A stretch of DNA of 64,000 bases from Chryseotalea sanaruensis (GTDB taxonomy: Bacteria > Bacteroidota > Bacteroidia > Cytophagales > Cyclobacteriaceae), in the NCBI RefSeq assembly GCF_003990915.1, contig NZ_BHXQ01000004.1:248001-312000 (forward strand), read 5' to 3'. Position numbers and translations under genes: made by a program. Shown one piece after another: positions 7,897 to 15,620 of this stretch (within the stretch, counting starts at the first letter, position 1; the number at the start of each line of letters is the position of its first letter). The notes beneath the pieces were generated by a model. That model had not been told where the DNA came from. It saw only the letters and a list, made by a program, of their open reading frames with translations, and ran no database searches.

Positions 7897-9261
7897 ATGA
7901 TAAAAGAAAAAAAGGTAAGAAACTTTTGGCTCGAAGTCGTCCTCTGCTCAACATTTGTTTTTACTGTGCTTTATGGTATAGCAAACATACTTCAACTTGG
8001 CATTTTAGATGTGTTTGACCCAATTGGGCAAGCTCTTGGTGATACAGAGTTAACTGACATTACCTTTTCAAAACTCAGGGAAGATCCTGAGATTGATACA
8101 AACATATTAATTATCAATACAGGCTTGCTTTCAAGTGAAGAGGTTGGAGAGCAGATCCGGAACATAAGCAGGTTTAAGCCTAAGGTAATTGCGATTGATG
8201 TTTTCTACAATTGTCCTGTAGGTTTTACTGATTCTATTAACTGCCCTATTGCTTACGACACGCTACGCGAGCGTCCTTTGGGGGAAGCCATTGCCAACGC
8301 AGGTAACGTGGTGATGGTAACTAAACTTTTGCAATCAGATTCGCTTTACAATAAGTACGGTGGTGATATTAATATTTTTGATTCACTCGAACATACGATG
8401 GACATACTCCGGCCTGGTGCTTATGAGGGTTACGCTAATCTGGAAACAGATGCAGAACATCAGGAAGATTTAAAATCTTGCAGAAGATTTAACCCAAGTG
8501 TAATGGTAAACGGTAAGGAGGAGTTAGCCTTTTCAGTACGTACTGCTATGATTTTTGACTCTGTAAAAACAAAAAGATTTTTGGAAAGAAATAATCCTGT
8601 GGAGGTTATTAATTACCGTGGTAACATCATCGATATGCATGGTGCCTCAGAATATGCAGGTCGATATTTTACATTAGACTGGTATCAGGCATTAGATACC
8701 AATCAATTTGTTTCCGGACTTATCAAAGACAAAATTGTACTAATGGGCTTTTTGGGTGAAAACTTTGATGACACCTCATGGGATGATAAATTCTTCACTC
8801 CGCTTAACAAGAAATTTGCGGGTAAATCCAGACCCGATATGTACGGTTTGGTAGTTCACGCCAATATTATCTCAATGATTCTTAATGAAGATTATATTAC
8901 CGAAGCACCAGATTGGATTGAATATGCAGTGGCCTTTATTCTATGTATGCTTAACGTTGCTGTATTCTTTTACATCACTGAAAAAATTCCGCTTTGGTTT
9001 GATGGACTCAGTATAATCATGCAGTTGATTCAAATTATTATTTTGTCATTGCTGATGGTATATTTTTTCCATTGGTTCCATATTAAAGTCAATTTAACAG
9101 CTACTTTGGGTGCTTTGGCGGTAGTTGGCACAGGATTTGAGCTCTATAATTCGCTTGTAAAACAAATTTGGACACTATATTTGGGAAAATATTTAGACCG
9201 CTATTTAAACTTATTGGGTTCCCTTAGCAGGGAAATCAGTATAAAACGACACAAAGACTAA
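7897..9261 (+). CDS. CHASE2-domain membrane protein without an output domain
   Basis: This 454-residue protein has one N-terminal membrane helix (about 13-35), a large extracytoplasmic region with CHASE2 features (ILIINTGLLSSEEV, FKPKVIAIDVFY, then IKDKIVLMGFLGE and a GLVVHANIISMIL segment), and three C-terminal membrane helices (about 346-430). CHASE2 normally senses periplasmic signals and is fused to a kinase or cyclase. Here the chain ends about 25 residues after the last helix, so it looks like a free-standing sensor or structural module. The secreted FecR-like gene follows 11 bases later and is probably co-transcribed. The ligand cannot be told from sequence. Confidence 0.85.
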   Translation: MIKEKKVRNFWLEVVLCSTFVFTVLYGIANILQLGILDVFDPIGQALGDTELTDITFSKLREDPEIDTNILIINTGLLSSEEVGEQIRNISRFKPKVIAIDVFYNCPVGFTDSINCPIAYDTLRERPLGEAIANAGNVVMVTKLLQSDSLYNKYGGDINIFDSLEHTMDILRPGAYEGYANLETDAEHQEDLKSCRRFNPSVMVNGKEELAFSVRTAMIFDSVKTKRFLERNNPVEVINYRGNIIDMHGASEYAGRYFTLDWYQALDTNQFVSGLIKDKIVLMGFLGENFDDTSWDDKFFTPLNKKFAGKSRPDMYGLVVHANIISMILNEDYITEAPDWIEYAVAFILCMLNVAVFFYITEKIPLWFDGLSIIMQLIQIIILSLLMVYFFHWFHIKVNLTATLGALAVVGTGFELYNSLVKQIWTLYLGKYLDRYLNLLGSLSREISIKRHKD

Positions 9262-9272
9262 CAAACAACACC

Positions 9273-10181
9273 ATGAAAAACAGAAAATGGACTCTCCTAC
9301 TTGTTATGATAATCTTCAGCCATTTTGCAATGGCTCAGGATTATGCTTTTCAGGTAATGATTAATAAGGGTAATAACGAGGTGAAAACAGGAGATACCTG
9401 GCAACCAGTTAAGACCGGTGCAACACTGAAGGCTACAGATGAAATTAAACTCGAGCCAAATGCTTACCTGGGTTTACGTCACACAACGGGAAAAATGCTT
9501 GAGCTAAAAAGCCAGGGTACCCATAAAGTAGCTGACTTAGCTAAAAATGTAGGTACTGGTTCCAGTGTAATGAATAAGTACACAGACTTTATCCTGAGCA
9601 GCAATTCAGCTGAAGCAAAAAAGAACAGATTAAGTGCAACTGGAGCTGTACACCGTACACGTGGTGCTGGTGATGTAATCGATCTGCTTTTACCTGAGAA
9701 TCAATTCTCAAGAGTATATGGCGATCAGGTAATTATTAACTGGGAATCTGAAAAAGTACAAGGTCCTTATGTAATTGAGCTTCAAAACATGTTTGAAGAC
9801 GTATTGGCCAAATACGAAACAGATGCTAAATTTTATACCATTGACCTTACTGAGCCAAATCTATCTGATAAAGATTTGAATGCCATTATGGTTCGCGTAA
9901 GTTCAAAGAATGATCCTAAACAGACTTCCTCTGTTAAAATGATTCAGAAACTTTCAAGCGAAGATTATAATAAGGTTAAGTCAGATTTAACTGAGCTTGG
10001 CCCGGTATTGGACGAAACAGCTATAAATAAGTACTTTTTAGCTAATTTCTTCGAAAAGAACAATCTATTGGTCGATGCCATCACCGCCTACAAGCAGGCA
10101 ATTGCATTAGAGCCTTCTTTTGAAGCAGAATTTGAAGAGTTCATGTACAGAAAGAATCTGAAACAACCGAAACAGAATTAA
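9273..10181 (+). CDS. Secreted protein with FecR-like N-terminal domain
   Basis: This 302-residue protein has a signal peptide ending in FAMAQ. Residues about 25-90 resemble the beta-sandwich seen in FecR-type domains (GNNEVKTGDTWQPVKTGATL, then EIKLEPNAYLGLRHTTGKML). A middle beta-rich region follows, and the last 70 residues form a TPR-like helical pair (LVDAITAYKQAIALEP). It is probably periplasmic and the co-transcribed partner of the CHASE2 protein upstream. FecR-like domains are often paired with CHASE2 proteins, which supports a shared signalling or envelope role. No catalytic motif is visible and the exact function is unknown. Confidence 0.72.
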   Translation: MKNRKWTLLLVMIIFSHFAMAQDYAFQVMINKGNNEVKTGDTWQPVKTGATLKATDEIKLEPNAYLGLRHTTGKMLELKSQGTHKVADLAKNVGTGSSVMNKYTDFILSSNSAEAKKNRLSATGAVHRTRGAGDVIDLLLPENQFSRVYGDQVIINWESEKVQGPYVIELQNMFEDVLAKYETDAKFYTIDLTEPNLSDKDLNAIMVRVSSKNDPKQTSSVKMIQKLSSEDYNKVKSDLTELGPVLDETAINKYFLANFFEKNNLLVDAITAYKQAIALEPSFEAEFEEFMYRKNLKQPKQN

Positions 10182-10188
10182 AATCAAT

Positions 10189-10217
10189 AAAAAGGCTCCG
10201 AAAGGAGCCTTTTTGAT
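10189..10217 (+). terminator. Intrinsic terminator after the CHASE2/FecR-like pair
   Basis: AAAAAGGCTCC, GAAA tetraloop and GGAGCCTTTTT form a perfect stem with a T-run directly after it, eight bases past the stop codon. Confidence 0.93.
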
Positions 10218-10228
10218 TTTTATCCTTC

Positions 10229-10258
10229 TTGCTCTGCCCACAGAATCTTCTATTTTTG
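10229..10258 (+). promoter_or_regulatory. sucD promoter
   Basis: TTG (10229-10231) and TATTTTTG (10251-10258) are spaced by 19 bases, matching the Bacteroidota TTG/TAnnTTTG promoter. The sucD ATG lies 22 bases downstream. Confidence 0.65.
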
Positions 10259-10279
10259 TGGACACTTAAAATCAGCATT

Positions 10280-11158
10280 ATGAGCGTTTTGGTTAATAAA
10301 AATTCACGTGTAATTGTTCAGGGTTTTACTGGCACTGAGGGTACCTTCCATGCCGGTCAAATGATAGAATATGGTACAAATGTAGTTGGCGGTGTAACAC
10401 CTGGAAAAGGTGGATCTGAGCACCTTGGAAAACCTGTATTTGACACTGTGAAAGATGCTGTGACCAAAACCGGTGCTGATGTAACCATCATATTTGTGCC
10501 CCCTGCTTTTGCAGCGGATGCCATTATGGAGGCTGCCGATGCAGGTATAAAGGTAATTATTGCCATCACCGAAGGTATTCCTGTAAAGGATATGATGTTG
10601 GCTAAAAAATATATTAAGAGTAAAAACGTAACATTGGTTGGACCTAACTGTCCTGGTGTTATTACCCCAGGTGAAGCAAAGGTGGGTATTATGCCTGGTT
10701 TTGTTTTCAAGAAAGGAACCATTGGTATTGTTTCTAAGTCAGGTACACTTACTTATGAAGCGGCTGACCAGATTGTAAAAGCGGGCCTTGGAATTACTAC
10801 AGCGATTGGTATTGGTGGTGACCCGATTATCGGAACACCAACAAAAGATGCTGTTGAAATGCTAATGAATGATCCTGAAACAGAAGCGATTGTAATGATC
10901 GGTGAGATTGGTGGAAACTACGAACCAGTAGCGGCACGTTGGATTAAAGAAAATGGTAATAAGAAACCAGTAGTTGGATTTATTGCAGGTCAAACAGCTC
11001 CTGCGGGAAGACGCATGGGTCACGCAGGTGCTATTATTGGTGGTGCTGAAGACACGGCCGCTGCTAAAATGGCCATCATGCGTGAGTGTGGTATTCACGT
11101 GGTAGAATCACCTGCTGAAATTGGTGAGACCATGCTTAAAGTATTAAAGAAAAAATAG
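10280..11158 (+). CDS. sucD: Succinyl-CoA synthetase (ADP-forming) alpha subunit
   Basis: This 292-residue protein shows the CoA-binding Rossmann part ([22 protein letters not shown]), the [13 protein letters not shown] segment, and the ligase part with [17 protein letters not shown], where His248 is the expected phosphohistidine. It catalyses the substrate-level phosphorylation step of the TCA cycle together with SucC. sucC is not adjacent, as in several Bacteroidota. I chose the ATG at 10280 because an upstream in-frame start would lie in the promoter and the family begins MSVLVNK. Confidence 0.97.
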   Translation: MSVLVNKNSRVIVQGFTGTEGTFHAGQMIEYGTNVVGGVTPGKGGSEHLGKPVFDTVKDAVTKTGADVTIIFVPPAFAADAIMEAADAGIKVIIAITEGIPVKDMMLAKKYIKSKNVTLVGPNCPGVITPGEAKVGIMPGFVFKKGTIGIVSKSGTLTYEAADQIVKAGLGITTAIGIGGDPIIGTPTKDAVEMLMNDPETEAIVMIGEIGGNYEPVAARWIKENGNKKPVVGFIAGQTAPAGRRMGHAGAIIGGAEDTAAAKMAIMRECGIHVVESPAEIGETMLKVLKKK

Positions 11159-11416
11159 TCAATTAAAAGTAGAGGATTTAAAATCCCTCTCAATATGATT
11201 TTCTAATTGTTGAAGACCCGGGAGCCAAATCAAGCTCTCGGGTTTTTTATTTTCGTCATCGCCCTCGAATAAAATTTCTGCAATTTGTTTCCCCAGCATG
11301 TACAGGTGGAATTCCCTGTTTTTGTTTCTTCGCGTTCCGAGGTAGATAGCCTGATTTTTTATGTATTCTACCTGACGCTTTAATGATAATCTGTCTAGAA
11401 TGAATTTTACTAACAT
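11159..11416 (-). CDS. Conserved small hypothetical protein (85 residues)
   Basis: The frame encodes a basic, amphipathic sequence with YLGTRRNKNREFHLYMLG in the middle and an acidic-to-polar tail. It resembles small Bacteroidota proteins of unknown function with an LGTR...R.F.LYML pattern. It ends directly against the convergent sucD stop. A terminator-like hairpin (11216-11243) lies inside its coding region, which is unusual and lowers confidence. No signal peptide, membrane segment or catalytic motif is visible. Confidence 0.55.
   Translation of the reverse strand: MLVKFILDRLSLKRQVEYIKNQAIYLGTRRNKNREFHLYMLGKQIAEILFEGDDENKKPESLIWLPGLQQLENHIERDFKSSTFN
11216..11250 (+). terminator. Probable sucD terminator
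   Basis: ACCCGGGAGC (11216-11225) and GCTCTCGGGT (11234-11243) pair with one G-T wobble across an eight-base loop and are followed by TTTTTATTTT. It lies about 60 bases after the sucD stop, inside the small minus-strand coding region. Confidence 0.6.
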
Positions 11417-11536
11417 ACGCCTCTTGCTTTATCTGCATGAGTAAAGCAAAGTACAGACCACTTCAAAATTTGATTAAAAACAAAGAATTTTAAATCGATT
11501 GTCTCGTTTTGAGATCAAAAATCCTTAACCCCCAAC

Positions 11537-11648
11537 CTCCCTGGTCTGTGTCAAACTCCCTGGTCTGTGTCTTCACAGACCAGTAGTACTGCAATTTTGA
11601 ATCAATAAGTTTGTTTAAATATCTCGGTCTGTGAGGACAAAGACCGAG
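11537..11648. repeat. Palindromic/tandem intergenic repeat (GGTCTGTG family)
   Basis: CTCCCTGGTCTGTGTC occurs twice with a 19-base period (11537-11552 and 11556-11571). The second copy forms a perfect 10-bp hairpin, CTGGTCTGTG (11560-11569) with CACAGACCAG (11574-11583). A second hairpin with a related core follows: CTCGGTCT (11623-11630) with AGACCGAG (11641-11648). The gap 11417-11712 holds no convincing gene. Confidence 0.75.
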
Positions 11649-11712
11649 GTGCAGGACACATCGAGGATTGAGTAAAATCCTCTTTTCAAGTATCGTCACG
11701 ATATGTTAAATC

Positions 11713-13050
11713 TTACAACAGCTCGTTAGCAAGGTTAGCCAGTTCTGAACGCTCACCTTTCTCTAGCGTAATATGTGCGTACAATTCATGATCCTTTAAT
11801 CGATCAATAAGTGTAGATAGTCCGTTGCTTTGCGAATCCAGGTAAGGAGTGTCAATCTGATAGATATCGCCAGTAAAAATAATTTTAGTGCCTTCGCCTG
11901 CACGGGTAATAATAGTTTTTACTTCATGTGGTGTCAGGTTTTGTGCTTCATCTACGATGAAGAAAATGTTAGATAAGCTTCGTCCGCGTATATAAGCTAG
12001 TGGTTGAATCAAGAGTTTTTCCTGGTTAACCAACTCGGTAATCTTGGTATATTCTTTATCTGTTTCGTTATATTGATTCTGAATAAATTTCAAGTTATCC
12101 CATAAGGGCTCCATGTACGGATTCAGCTTCGACTTAATATCACCTGGTAAGTAGCCTATGTCTTTATTGCTCAACGGAACAATGGGCCTAGCCAGAAAAA
12201 TTTGTTTGTAGTCGCGCTTCTGCTCTAAAGCAGCAGCCAAAGCAATAAGTGTTTTACCCGTACCCGCTATTCCCTGAATAGACACAAGTCTGATATCAGG
12301 TTTCATCAGGGCATGTATCGCAAAAGCCTGCTCAGCATTTCTGGGTTTAATACCAAATATGGTTCGCTTTTCTACATGCTCTAACATTCCGTTAAATGGA
12401 TTGAAGTAAGCCAGTGCCGACTTCTTACCGCTTCTTAAAATGTAGTAGTTGTTTTTTAACGTAGATGTATCACCTAAAAGCTCTTTGGGTTCTACATAAC
12501 CTTTCTCGTAAAGGAGATTGATCATATCTGAGTCTACATTTTCAATAACAGATTTACCTGCGTGAAGTGACGAGATGTTTTGAACTTTACCCGTTGTATA
12601 ATCTTCTGCTGTAAGCCCGAGTGACTTGGCCTTTAGACGTAAATTAATGTCTTTAGAAACAAGAATTACTTTCTTGCTTTTTTCCTCCTGTTGGAGTTGC
12701 AAGGCGGAGTTTAATATGTGATGATCCGCCTTATGTTCGTTAAAAACTTTATTGGCATCAACAGAGCTTTTAGTATCCATTAATACTTTAAAGTCGCCTT
12801 TACCCTTTCCATTGATGGGATTCCACTGCCCAAGACTTTGATCTTTGGCTAACTTGTCAATCAACCTGATAAACTCTCGTGCTTCAAAATTTTTAGTGTC
12901 GTTTCCCTTCTTGAAATTATCAAGCTCCTCTAAAACGGTTATCGGAATTCCGATGTCATGTTCATCAAAGTTGAGGATGGAGTTGTGTTCGTAAAGAATG
13001 ACTGAAGTGTCGAGTACAAAAATTTTCTTCTCCTTTTTAGCTTTCGCCAT
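11713..13050 (-). CDS. PIN domain-PhoH-like ATPase
   Basis: This 445-residue protein is a two-domain fusion. An N-terminal PIN nuclease fold (FVLDTSVILYE at 11-21, with further acidic residues up to about 150) is followed by a PhoH-type ATPase with Walker A GIAGTGKT (260-267) and Walker B FFIVDEAQN. Members of this PIN-PhoH family are thought to act as RNA helicase/nucleases, but the cellular role is poorly defined. The protein is cytoplasmic. A near-consensus -7 element (TACATTTA, minus strand, 13073-13080) lies just upstream. Full length for the family. Confidence 0.94.
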   Translation of the reverse strand: MAKAKKEKKIFVLDTSVILYEHNSILNFDEHDIGIPITVLEELDNFKKGNDTKNFEAREFIRLIDKLAKDQSLGQWNPINGKGKGDFKVLMDTKSSVDANKVFNEHKADHHILNSALQLQQEEKSKKVILVSKDINLRLKAKSLGLTAEDYTTGKVQNISSLHAGKSVIENVDSDMINLLYEKGYVEPKELLGDTSTLKNNYYILRSGKKSALAYFNPFNGMLEHVEKRTIFGIKPRNAEQAFAIHALMKPDIRLVSIQGIAGTGKTLIALAAALEQKRDYKQIFLARPIVPLSNKDIGYLPGDIKSKLNPYMEPLWDNLKFIQNQYNETDKEYTKITELVNQEKLLIQPLAYIRGRSLSNIFFIVDEAQNLTPHEVKTIITRAGEGTKIIFTGDIYQIDTPYLDSQSNGLSTLIDRLKDHELYAHITLEKGERSELANLANELL

Positions 13051-13134
13051 ACCGTGCGCAGACTTGGTTTACTAAATGTATAAAAACCCAAGTACGTATA
13101 CTGCTTTTTAGAGAATATTTTTTTGTTAAAGAAT

Positions 13135-13602
13135 TTATATCTTCAAACGAAGGCCTACCTGGCTTCCCGTCCAGTAGAGTTCCGGACTAAAACTTCTTCG
13201 AGAGCTTTTCTTTTGGTTGTGGATATCAAGTGCTTCTTGCGCCTTACGCTGAAACACGCGGTTAAAAGGGATGCTTAGACCAATAAGGCCAGCTCCGCCC
13301 AAGGCAAAACCCCATTCTGGATCGCTACCGATGAGGGCAGCGCCAACAGGTATACCAATAAGTACACCGCCAGCAAAACCGAGCACAGCTGAAACTGAGG
13401 AATTGACCCTCGCCTTTCTAAATTTTTCGGAAGCAAGAGCATCCTCCCATAATATTGATTGTACCTGACGGGGGCTTATCACCATCGAATCGCGCTCAAA
13501 GCGCACACCGCCAAAAGTTTTGTACATCACAATATCTTGTGCCTGTAGTGTGGCGCAGATAGTGCAAGCCATGAGTAATGAAAATGAAAGGATAAAGCGC
13601 AT
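13135..13602 (-). CDS. Secreted or membrane-associated hypothetical protein
   Basis: This 155-residue protein has a signal peptide (MRFILSFSLLMACTICATLQAQ), a short beta-rich N-terminus (VMYKTFGGVRFERDSMVISP), then two glycine-rich hydrophobic segments (AVLGFAGGVLIGIPVGAAL and GFALGGAGLIGLSI) and a basic tail ending in an aromatic/hydrophobic strand. The Gly-rich helix pair is common in small Bacteroidota envelope proteins of unknown function. It starts 11 bases after the end of the upstream 316-residue gene and is probably co-transcribed with it. Confidence 0.7.
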   Translation of the reverse strand: MRFILSFSLLMACTICATLQAQDIVMYKTFGGVRFERDSMVISPRQVQSILWEDALASEKFRKARVNSSVSAVLGFAGGVLIGIPVGAALIGSDPEWGFALGGAGLIGLSIPFNRVFQRKAQEALDIHNQKKSSRRSFSPELYWTGSQVGLRLKI

Positions 13603-13613
13603 ATTTTTCTTGC

Positions 13614-14564
13614 CTAATTAAAACGTTTTTCAATAAGTTCCATGAACTCATGAAACTCTTCACTCTCCTGATCCCAGTTTGAAAGGTGTTCCTCCAGGTA
13701 TTGCATGGCGGCATCAAAAGAGTTTTTTTTATCCAGGTTATTAATCGTTTCACTGAATTGCTCAAAATCTCCTCCGAATAATGCTTTGGTAAACATAAAC
13801 TTCTGGTTGATGGTGAGGCTTTCGCGGATCACATTAATTTTCTGAAAATCATCAGCCAGGGTCTTAAACTCTTTGTTAGTATTTTGATTCAACTCTTTGT
13901 TTACTTCAGCTGCTTTTACCTGTGGCTTAGACTTTTTCTCATAAAATTCCTCCATGGTAACAGGTTCTACCTTACTGAGTAATTGCAATAAAGGTTCAAT
14001 ATCTTCAGGTGTAAAATTGAGATCTTCTAAAATTTTATCAAGAATGCCGAAGGCTTCATTACCTGAGATGGTTTGGATTTTCTTTTCCTCCAGCATTTGA
14101 GATAGGCGCAGCAGAGGGGCTTTATTGAGTTTCAGGTATTTTAACTCTTCTTTAAAATCCTGCAGATGTAGCTCGTTATTATTACTGGTAATCAGTTTTG
14201 AGAAAAAATCGTAGGGATTAAGCACATCATTAAGCGTTTTAACAACGGATTGTAAAACCAAAGGCTCTAAGTGTTCACGTCTTACATGAATATGGCGCGA
14301 CAGTACATTCATCAGATTTTGCTGCGCTTCTAAAACAGCCTGGGCTTCATAGTCAAAATATACGCTTCTTGAGTTCTGGATTTCACTTTTCCAGGTCTTA
14401 AAAAGTGATTGAATCACAAAAAGGTTAATTTGTTCAACCTCAGAAAGGGTCAGAATCTCCTGACCTCCAATAAACTGCTTTTGTGCGTAGAAACGGTCTA
14501 GTATCTTGTGCGCATATACCTGACTGTAACGACTGATGGCTTGTTGACTGATTTTGTCTTCCAT
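13614..14564 (-). CDS. Conserved cytoplasmic hypothetical protein (316 residues)
   Basis: It has no signal peptide or membrane segment. The sequence is mostly alpha-helical and charged, with a lysine/glutamate-rich linker around residues 205-235. The C-terminal part (NQKFMFTKALFGGDFEQFSETINNL... then a WDQESEEFHEFMELIEKRF-type end) matches a recurrent Bacteroidota module of about 80 residues with unknown function. The gene is divergent from the ferredoxin gene, 39 bases away. I do not recognise a catalytic motif and assign no function. Confidence 0.75.
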   Translation of the reverse strand: MEDKISQQAISRYSQVYAHKILDRFYAQKQFIGGQEILTLSEVEQINLFVIQSLFKTWKSEIQNSRSVYFDYEAQAVLEAQQNLMNVLSRHIHVRREHLEPLVLQSVVKTLNDVLNPYDFFSKLITSNNNELHLQDFKEELKYLKLNKAPLLRLSQMLEEKKIQTISGNEAFGILDKILEDLNFTPEDIEPLLQLLSKVEPVTMEEFYEKKSKPQVKAAEVNKELNQNTNKEFKTLADDFQKINVIRESLTINQKFMFTKALFGGDFEQFSETINNLDKKNSFDAAMQYLEEHLSNWDQESEEFHEFMELIEKRFN

Positions 14565-14603
14565 GGTGTAAGAATAATCAAAGTTAAACGCTTTCAGTAA
14601 AAT

Positions 14604-14936
14604 ATGTATTTTATGGCTAAAGTCATCATCAAAAATTTAAACGATAAAGCAGTGGATTTATCGTCCTGCAGCCGCTCTCTTTTACACTGTTTATTGGAGA
14701 GCGGGCTTGACTGGATGCACGCATGCGGAGGCAAGGGCCGTTGTACTACATGTAAAGTTCAGATAATTGAAGGAATGGAGCAACTCAGCCCCTTCTCGCA
14801 TGCTGAGCTCAAATACCGCCAGCAGCAGCAATTGAATAACGATGAACGCCTAAGCTGCCAATTGATTGTTAAGGGAGATGTTGTTCTTCATGTTCCTAAA
14901 GAGAGCCAATTACCTCATATTACTTATTCGAAATAA
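14604..14936 (+). CDS. 2Fe-2S ferredoxin
   Basis: This 110-residue protein (107 if started at the ATG at 14613) has the plant/adrenodoxin-type ferredoxin fold with the cluster ligands in CGGKGRCTTC (C-x5-C-x2-C) and a fourth cysteine in LSCQ. The conserved loop HACGGKGRC supports a [2Fe-2S] cluster for one-electron transfer in the cytoplasm. Its electron partner is not evident from neighbours. It stands alone between the divergent 316-residue protein and tdk. Confidence 0.92.
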   Translation: MYFMAKVIIKNLNDKAVDLSSCSRSLLHCLLESGLDWMHACGGKGRCTTCKVQIIEGMEQLSPFSHAELKYRQQQQLNNDERLSCQLIVKGDVVLHVPKESQLPHITYSK

Positions 14937-14978
14937 GGCTTTTAGTATAATTGTGCCGAGCCGGAATCTTGAAATTTT

Positions 14979-14986
14979 TACCTTTG
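14979..14986 (+). promoter_or_regulatory. -7 promoter element immediately upstream of tdk
   Basis: TACCTTTG matches TAnnTTTG and ends only four bases before the tdk ATG, so transcription would start at or next to the start codon. The -33 position is weak. Confidence 0.4.
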
Positions 14987-14990
14987 CCTC

Positions 14991-15578
14991 ATGTTTATTG
15001 AACCCCATTTAGGAAGAAAGAAGCAGCATGCCGGTTGGATCGAGGTGGTCTGTGGTTGTATGTTTTCGGGTAAAACCGAAGAGCTTATCCGCAGACTTAA
15101 TCGTGCACTGATCGCTAAGCAACATGTTGAGATTTTTAAACCAGTAACTGATAATCGTTACCATAATACAGATGTGGTTTCGCACAATCAAAATTCAATA
15201 AGATCTACTACAGTAAATTTTGCAAGCGATATTTTACTACTTGCTGGTGATTGTGATGTAGTAGGTATTGATGAGGCACAATTTTTTGACGAGGCCATCG
15301 TAGAGGTCTGTAATAAACTCGCCAATAGTGGTAAACGTGTAATTGTAGCCGGACTTGATATGGATTTTGAAGGCAAGCCCTTTGGTTCCATGCCTTTCTT
15401 AATGGCAGTGGCTGAGTTTGTAACTAAAGTGCATGCCATTTGTGCACAAACTGGTGAATTGGCTTCGTATAGTTATCGTTTAAATGACGATGAAAGACAA
15501 GTGGTGGTTGGAGAGAAGAATATTTATGAAGCAAGAAGTCGAACGGCATTTGAAGAAGGCATGAAGAACAGAAGATAG
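14991..15578 (+). CDS. tdk: Thymidine kinase (TK1 type)
   Basis: This 195-residue enzyme has a P-loop GCMFSGKTEELIRRL (about 23-37), the DEAQFFD motif that holds the catalytic region, and the lasso region near GLDMDFEGKPFG. It phosphorylates thymidine for dTMP salvage. In the classical TK1 zinc site two CxxC pairs are expected; here the first pair reads CAQTG and the second reads YEARSRTAF, so the zinc cysteines are lost except one. This is known in some bacterial TK1 proteins. The MFIEPHLG start is typical of Bacteroidota TK. Confidence 0.95.
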   Translation: MFIEPHLGRKKQHAGWIEVVCGCMFSGKTEELIRRLNRALIAKQHVEIFKPVTDNRYHNTDVVSHNQNSIRSTTVNFASDILLLAGDCDVVGIDEAQFFDEAIVEVCNKLANSGKRVIVAGLDMDFEGKPFGSMPFLMAVAEFVTKVHAICAQTGELASYSYRLNDDERQVVVGEKNIYEARSRTAFEEGMKNRR

Positions 15579-15620
15579 TCAGTAACAGTGGATTGAAATT
15601 AGATTGAAGACTTTAAGCAG

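Noticed and set aside
11490..11699. 69-residue minus-strand frame before the PhoH-like gene
   Set aside because: It is made of the GGTCTGTG palindromic repeat and has no protein-like features.
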